A DNA stretch of 64,000 nucleotides from Halichoerus grypus. Taxonomy: Eukaryota; Chordata; Mammalia; Carnivora; Phocidae. Below, piece after piece: positions 57,361 to 64,000 of this stretch. Positions within the stretch are counted from its first letter, which is position 1. Each line of letters starts with the position of its first letter. Location of the stretch: positions 62,211,850 through 62,275,849 of the forward strand of contig NC_135714.1 in assembly GCF_964656455.1 (NCBI RefSeq), read 5' to 3'. The notes beneath the pieces were generated by a model, which was not told the origin of the DNA, ran no database searches, and was given only the letters and a program-made list of their open reading frames with translations. The translations under genes were made by a program, and so were the position numbers.

Positions 57361-60300
57361 CTTTCCAATTTTAGGCTAGTTGGGGGAGAGTGGGGGAGGG
57401 GTGGGGAATATCAGAGCTGCTGAAGTGCTTCCGTTGGCCACTGGGGGCCATCTCCTATGGATAGATGTCCTTTAGTTTTTGAAGACCGTTAACTTGACCT
57501 TTTTTTTAGACGGTTTATTATAAGACTAATTTATATAGAATCTTTACTCCACAGATCTGGTGGCAGACCCAAGTGTGATTTTGTTTCTTTACAGAAGGAG
57601 AAGCTGAGAAACATTTGTAGAGGAACTTGTTTTGGTTCAGGCTATGAATTGGAGACAAGTTTAGGATTAGAACTCCTGTGTGTTTGCTTTTACTTCAGCA
57701 TTCAGTTCATGTTTTTATCTATTTTCTCACATATAAGTGTAAGACAACATAGTGGTTTTGGAATTGTTTTGATGATAGAAGTTGTAGGAGTAGAAAATAC
57801 AATTACTTGACATTCCTGTGTTCATGTCTGTAAGAACCTAAAACTATGTTCAATCTCCTTTTCCCTCTGTAATTTTCAAGTGAGAGTATAATTTTTTAAC
57901 ATTTTTTCATCCAAAGTGTTAGCGAAATTTTTTTTTTATGGTGATCTGGGGTAGAAAATAAGAATTTTCTTTCTAGAGGAAATTCTTAAAGAACTGAAAA
58001 GTTCTGGTTCTAATATTCTTGGACAATATTCTGGCCTGTGTTGTAATCATATCCTTGTATTTGTATAGTGCTTTAGTCTGTAATGTGTTTTACTATTTGT
58101 TATAGAGAGAAGAATAAGACCGCAGAGTGTAGGAAAGAAGGAATGCTGTCCTGATATTCTGACAGGACACGAGGAACGCTAAGTGAGGGTTCCACGGCAA
58201 GAGCAAAGCAAGTGCATACACAGAGGTGGGGTGCCACCCAGGATTCAGGAGGGCAATTTTTCATTCGGCTAGAGTCCAATGCTCTGCTTTATCCATGTAG
58301 CAGTTATTCGTTGACTCTCTCAAAATATCAAATAAAACCCTTATAAGACTCCAAATTAGACTGCAGTGCCAGATCAAGACCTAAAGTTGCAGATTTATAT
58401 CAATACCATTTTTTAATGGCAGACTTCCAAAATGTTGTAGCCAACTGAACTTCTTTGATCAAGGTCAGAGATGGTGATTTTCAAAAGAAAAAAAAAAAGG
58501 ACAAAAATTGGAACAGTTTTCTTCCTTATCCAAACTGTTGAACATGCTTTCTTAAAGACTTCTTGTGAAAGAAGCCATTTCCAAAGGAGTCCCAGAAACA
58601 CTTCTGTGGAAGAAACAGAATGCATCCCCATCACTAATCCTTACCTAAGTCCTTGAAAACTCAATTAGTGAAGTTCATGCCCAGAATCTGTCAGACAGGT
58701 TGTAACCAAAGAGTGCTAATGGCTCAATTCTTTAGTTATCAAAATGTCACTTCATATTAAATGAATGAACTCTAAGTACCCATATGCTAATTGGATTTAT
58801 TCTGTACATGTTGGTTGTGATCTTTATCACATTGAGTATGAACTTTATTGAACGACTCTACAAATTCCCCTTAATTCTCCAAGTTAGGATGGCATTGGGT
58901 ACACCTTCACAAAGGTATTTTAACTTCTAGCTAAATAGTGTTGTTAAAGTAAAAGTTGAAAGTTGGAGAAAAGGCTAAAAAAAGAGAAAAAGTAAAAAAA
59001 AAAACAAAAAAACCCTTAAAGAGAAGGTTGTGTAAACCAAATACATAAAGCAGTGAAGGCTGCTATAAAGATTTTATTACCTTGAGATTGAAGTTGCCAC
59101 ATTATAGTAGATTTTTCTCAGTCAGACACATTTAAATTTATTGCCCTATAATGAGTGCACTCACCCCTGTGTAGAATCTGAGGGAAGGGGTACAAAAGAG
59201 TAAAATATAAAATAGCTTCTTGTAGAGTAGAAGCAGAGTTTGAACATTGAGTAAGTCTTCTTTAAACCAAATGAAAACATATGTAGATTTGTATCCTCTT
59301 TGTAGAATAACAAAACACTTGGGGATGGTCTGGTGTGTGTGTGGCTTCATCTTCTACATTTGGAATATCCTAGACCCACCCCTACTCATTCTGTAGCACA
59401 GAGAGAGGCAGGGGAAGCACCCCTCTGCTTCCTAGTGAAAGGCCTTCTCTGCCTCTCTTTTTAAGACCCAGAAAGGCAAATAAAAGTACCTTGGGCTCAG
59501 GGCCTATGGAATTCGCTTTAGGGGATCTCTGAGAAAAGCCAAGGAAGCCTCAAAACCAGTATTTAGATTTTTAAATTTCTGTCCAATAGCCGTTGACTAT
59601 TGGATACAGGGATGGTGTTGGAAGAAGATGTTCACGAAACAATTTTAATTATTAAATAGAACATTTGACATTCTTGGTAATATTCCCCCCAATATTTTAA
59701 TGTATCTGGAGCCTCACAAACTGCAAGTTTTTCAGTTTTCTCTTGCTTTCTGAGAGGCTATATTTGGCAGATGATCTTCCAGGTCTTCATATGTAGATTA
59801 CAACTATTCTCATATATTTTTCCCCCTAGGATATGGGGGTATAGTGGAGGAGGGAGTTTGGGGACAGGATAGAGAGACGAGCCCAGTGAGGGATGTACAT
59901 TTATGAAGAGTAGTATGTTATAGTTCTTTACCTTCGCTTCGTAGATCAGTGATACTGGGGAGGAGCTAAGCGCTGTGCCCAACAGGCCAGATAGCAGCAC
60001 CTTCCTGTGCTTAGCATGTTGAACAGGCTCAGCTAGAATGGAACAGCCACCTGTAGAAAGTAGCCACCCCCACGCTTAAAGCTCATTTAGCTTGGGGCTC
60101 TCAGCTAGAACCTCCTCTATTGCTATGGAACCGTGACAGTGTTTTTATTCAACATTTTACTACAGTTTCTTCCAGGAGTGGTTGCAGCTTAAATACAAGG
60201 CGAAAACAAGATGTTTAGGAATGGACCTGCACAGCAGCCCCTTGAGAGGCTGCTACTAGCTGCACATGAGCTAGGCTAGCACCACATTCACCACTGTTTT

Positions 60301-60655
60301 ATTTTTGGCTACTATACTTTCAGTGTTTGCTCCATAATGTGCAAAATGATTTTAAGAATATTTAGTGTAAATCTATCAAGGGCCAGAAATAGTGAGAAGT
60401 CTAGAAGCACAATCTTGGCAGACATACAGGGAAGAGGGAGATCTGGTGCTGTGCACCAGACTTTTCTTCCCTTGAACTCTTGGGTGTATATACAATTGAT
60501 CTTACCTGGATATGATACCAACCATTGTCTTTATTCATTTAATAAATGGGTCTGTTCTTGCTGCATGATCAAATGATTTACCATATGCATTTTTTCTTGC
60601 TTTCTTGTTTATATTATAATTCGTTCTATTGTATGGCCTTTTAGAAAAAGAGAAG
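57361..60655. other. Intron 2, mainly unique
   Basis: A weak MIR-like piece may lie at 57540-57690 and an A-rich tract at 58975-59012. No exon or young repeat was recognised in this 3.3 kb. Confidence 0.4.
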
Positions 60656-60659
60656 ATGA

Positions 60660-60800
60660 GATATAAATTTGTTGATCCATCCAGTTGATTCAGCAGAAAT
60701 TCGCTGCACAGCTGATTTGTCTACCATGCCAGGTGCTGGTGGTGTAAAGATGAAAGGCCCAATGCTTGTCTTCCAGGAATTTATAGTCATATCGTCATAT
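60660..60800 (-). mobile_element. Probable L2 fragment
   Basis: ACCATGCCAGGTGCTGGTGG and AATGCTTGTCTTCCAGGAAT. Confidence 0.5.
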
Positions 60801-61702
60801 CAGAGGATCTTTTAACTCAAAGGGGAGAAACTAAATACTTACTAAGTACTTAATAATATGTTAAAAAAACAAGGCTTGTTGTGGAATCATACCTTTATTT
60901 TGTATTTCATGTCCTGCAACATTGTTCTACTAAGATTACACAGTGTTTTATATTGTTGTATTTTGTGATACAGTTGAACTATCCTGACTCTCCCATAAGG
61001 TGTTCAGCCTAACCTTGCTTTGTATTCCCTCCTTCCGTTGATTGTTGTGATTTAGATTGATTGGATTTATTTGTTTTCTCAGCAGTGGGTTGATTTCCTT
61101 TTTAGTTTTTCTTTACTTTAGATCCAAATTTTTTAGAAAACCTGCTGTTCCCCAACTTCTCCTCCTGGCATCAGGTGACTCCATGTGGATAGCTCCCACC
61201 AGTCTGAAAGAGTCTTTGTCTTGTTCTGAAGCCAGAATTCAGGCTTGGTTTGGCATAATCATCAGAAGAGTAAATGTTTAATGGGAATAGTGCCTTCCAC
61301 ATCTGCTCTGGACTGTTGGTTTTACCTGACACGTCATGTTTCTGTGTGATTATATAGCATTCATTCATAACCCTTATTTTGGAAAAGGGGAGAGGTTTGG
61401 GGTAGTTGATAAGCATCATGAAATTCTGGACGTTTTATTATTCAAAGCACCCTAGTTGTGCTTTTCTGTTCCCTCTCTCAACATAACAAAAGGCTCAGTG
61501 ACAGGGACTTCCTAAACCTGGAGCGCCCTAGCTGCTCCTCTCATAGGGTACCGGGAGGAAATGAGGAAAGGTTATGGGGAGGGAGACTCCTTGATACTTA
61601 TAAAGATCCATACGAGTTCATTTTTTCCTCTATTTGACGAGAGATGATGGGAGGAGAGGATATATGGCGCTCACTATTGTTTTCACGTATATTGGTCTTA
61701 AC
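60801..61702. other. Intron 2, nothing recognised
   Basis: Unique sequence. Confidence 0.5.
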
Positions 61703-61714
61703 ATCACAGAGGGA

Positions 61715-61930
61715 GGGGCACGTGGGAGGCTTAGTCGGTTAAGCGTCTGCCTTTGGCTGAGGTCATGATCCCAGGGTCCTGGGATTGAGGCCCCCACATG
61801 GGGCTCTGCTCAGCGGGGAGTCGGCTTCTCCCTCTCTCTCTGCCTCTCCCCGCCACTCATGTTCTCACTCACTCTGCTTTCTCTCTCAAATAAATAAATA
61901 AGTAATCCTTAAACAAACAAACAAACAAAA
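61715..61930 (+). mobile_element. CanSINE with (AAAC)n tail
   Basis: Shared ATCACAGAGGGA flanks at 61703-61714 and 61931-61942. The head is eroded (GGCACGTGGGAGGCTTAGTC) and the tail ends in AAAC units, not pure A. Confidence 0.95.
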
Positions 61931-61942
61931 ATCACAGAGGGA

Positions 61943-63060
61943 AAAATGCTACTGTTGGAAATAGTATAAAATAGGAACCACGATAATACATGAAATCAGT
62001 ACATAAATTGTGAATTGTGAGATGAGGTTCTGTTTTGTAATAATGTAAAATTTATGAATAGTTAATTGAGATAGAATCTAGACACTGCTGGAAAAGTAAG
62101 AGAGTGATGTGGGGTGGGGGGCGGAGACAGACCTACTGCCACATTTACATCCCTGGATTGAGTTGCTCTCAGTTGATAGGAAAAGATTCTGAATCAAAAA
62201 ATTTCAAGAATGTATATTTTTAAAATGCAATATTATAAAAGCACAATAAAAAGCAATTTTTGGAATGTTTAACATTGTAATTTTTCACTATATTGAGAAT
62301 TTCTTTGATAATCTCCTTCACTTTAGTGAGTATATTGTCCTGCTTTCTGTGTTTTTCACATAATGAACCTAAACTTTAGTTGAATTAAGCATTCTTCAAA
62401 GTAGAGGGGGAAAAGGCCTAATTGCATGTGGTTACCATATTTTTTGATTCTTGATTAAAAACTGTAGTAATATCATCATATAATAATGTGTAGAAAAGTT
62501 ATATAGAAAACTAACTGAATAAATACAACTAATGACTAATCAATCAACAAATACATATTAAGAAGCTGGCTTTTACTATTGCTTTAAAGGAATCACACAG
62601 TCACTTCATGTATGTATTTACAAATTTAGCAACCTCTGGGATTCACCATTCTGGAGATCATGGATCTACAATTTATTTTATTATACTTTATACCTTAGCC
62701 ATGTCTGAACTTTTCCATTAGGTAACTCTGTTTCCTGATAGCTATTTTTGGAGGCCTCTGGCTTGTGAATGGGCTTCAAAAACATTAGCATGCTATACTG
62801 ATAATTAAGATTCAAGTCATTAATATTTGGCCTCCAGAAATGGCCTGTGGAAGTACTACGAGAGTAGTAACACTGTAATTGTCCTTACGGAATGGATTCT
62901 GTATGTGGCTACTTGTTTCTTACTTACCGCTGTTATGAAATGGCCAAAACAAAGCCACCAACTGGCTGTACTCAATCAATATTTCTTTCTTTTAATACTT
63001 TTATTATATTTCTACTAGTTCCTCAAAAGCTATTGACATAGGTTCAGGTCAAACTTTTTA
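61943..63060. other. Intron 2, nothing recognised
   Basis: AT-rich unique DNA. Confidence 0.5.
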
Positions 63061-63068
63061 GAATAGTA

Positions 63069-63230
63069 GTTCCTAAGCCTCCAATCAGTTATGGTATTTA
63101 TTAAAAACGCAGACACCTAACTCAGTTCTGAGGATGCCGATTCAGTGGGACAAGGGTGGGGTCCTGAATCTTTACTTAAGCAAGTTTCCCAGGTGATTTG
63201 ATTCCATGGATTAGTATATGGGAAACTCTG
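63069..63230 (+). mobile_element. MER5A-like hAT relic
   Basis: TATTAAAAACGCAGACACCT, GATGCCGATTCAGTGGGAC, then GTTTCCCAGGTGATTTGATT follow the MER5A layout. Confidence 0.75.
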
Positions 63231-63631
63231 ATTTCAGGAACATCACTATCAGGTAATGGAAACAAGCAAAACCTCTTGACTGACAGCTGGTGTTGTAACT
63301 GTGTGGTTCCGATTATGTTCTTCAGAAGCAGCTGATATTACTACTTTGAGGAGAGAGGAAGAGCATCTCTCATCTGTTTTCCTTGTTTTGTTTACTGAAG
63401 CAAAACAGAATTGTAAAATATGTCTTTTTCTGTTCACTCCTTGTCCTTTTGCATTAATCAGACCAAAGGGGAGATTTATTTTTTTGTTATAAATGGACAT
63501 ATCTCAGACCCTTAACTATTTACTGTCTGGAACAATTTTGGACAAAGCATTAGTATATTGATGGATTTCTTATATTCTGGTTGTTTTGGAGTTGACAGCT
63601 CATTTGGTTTCTTTAAAATGTACGCTGATTT

Positions 63632-63827
63632 TTTTTTTTAAAGATTTTATTTATTTATTTGAGAGAGAGAGAAGGAGAGACAGTGAGAGAGTACAAGTGG
63701 GGGAGGAGAGGGAGAAGCGGACTCCCTGCAGAGCCAGGAGCCTGATGTGGGGCTCAATCCCAGGGCCCTGGGATCATGACCTGAGCTGAAGGCAGATACT
63801 TAACCGACTGAGCCACCCAGGTGCCCC
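63632..63827 (-). mobile_element. CanSINE
   Basis: Target duplication TGTACGCTGATTT / TGAACGCTGATTT at 63619-63631 and 63828-63840. Confidence 0.96.
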
Positions 63828-64000
63828 TGAACGCTGATTTCTTATGACTAATATATATGCCAAATCTGAACACATACTTTTCCTTATAAATAATAATAAA
63901 TAATAAAACAATAAGAAACCTTATTTATGTGATTTCAAACAACAAAATAACTCTCTCCTCTGGAATGTGGCATCAGGGCAAGAATCATCTTTGTCTGTGC

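Larger units (their letters stand above)
26277..64000 (+). other. FRAS1: FRAS1 intron 2 (5' part, runs off the window)
   Basis: It begins with GTAGGT after exon 2. The expected start of exon 3 (codons for D-A-T-I-W-K-P) was sought by eye in the rest of the window and not seen, so the intron is taken to exceed 37.7 kb. Long introns fit FRAS1, whose human gene spans several hundred kilobases. A small unrecognised exon or an alternative transcript cannot be excluded. Confidence 0.7.

Noticed and set aside
1587..63827. CanSINE heads considered as tRNA genes
   Set aside because: They are tRNA-derived, but none keeps a full cloverleaf with intact anticodon and acceptor arms. All are SINE copies with target duplications.
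26277..64000. Search for FRAS1 exon 3 (start of the VWC domain, D-A-T-I-W-K-P)
   Set aside because: No stretch with the right codons after an acceptor site was found by eye, so it is assumed to lie beyond the window. A translated search with the FRAS1 protein would settle this.
1..64000. CRISPR arrays, operons, phage or integrative elements
   Set aside because: The sequence is clearly mammalian. Regularly spaced short repeats of CRISPR type are absent, and microsatellites explain the short periodic repeats.

Overview
This is eukaryotic, vertebrate nuclear DNA, most likely from a caniform carnivoran outside the dog family (bear, seal or weasel lineage). It carries 24 copies of a tRNA-derived CanSINE whose head reads GGCGCCTGGGTGGCTCAGT and whose body ends in (AAATA)n plus an A tail. 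That form fits arctoid carnivorans better than the canid or felid SINE subfamilies I know. There are also carnivore-type L1 3' ends and old mammalian MIR, L2, hAT, Tigger and MaLR relics. Nothing bacterial or viral is active here, and most predicted ORFs are chance or lie inside repeats.

The one gene I can support is the 5' end of FRAS1 on the + strand. A CpG island (about 17.1-18.8 kb) surrounds coding exon 1 (18774-18849), which encodes a signal peptide. A 7.4 kb intron 1 follows, then a 32-nt exon 2 (26245-26276). Joined, they give 36 residues ending ...SEG-ACVYQGSLLA, which matches my memory of the N-terminus of FRAS1, the very large basement-membrane protein of the Fraser complex. The next exon is not visible, so everything from 26277 to the window end is read as intron 2 (more than 37.7 kb).

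Layout: 1-17 kb is the repeat-rich upstream intergenic region. It holds many SINEs, a nested hAT/L1/SINE stack at 8.6-10.3 kb, a Tigger-like element split by an L1 piece, two SINEs sharing one target site at 15.2-15.65 kb, and a 154-bp near-perfect inverted repeat at 5.0/5.9 kb. From 16.3 to 30.9 kb, around the promoter and first two exons, there is no CanSINE. Intron 2 holds more SINEs, MIR/L2 fragments, a U2 snRNA 5' fragment with 17-bp target-site duplications at 42.97 kb, an intact solo LTR at 53.7 kb and a 5'-inverted L1 insertion at 54.3-55.0 kb. A repeat-poor stretch at 45.2-48.5 kb is a candidate regulatory block.

I found no previously undescribed biological system. The most unusual structures are the 154-bp inverted repeat, the U2 insertion, the triple-duplication SINE pair, and an upstream ORF overlapping the FRAS1 start whose stop codon is removed by splicing.
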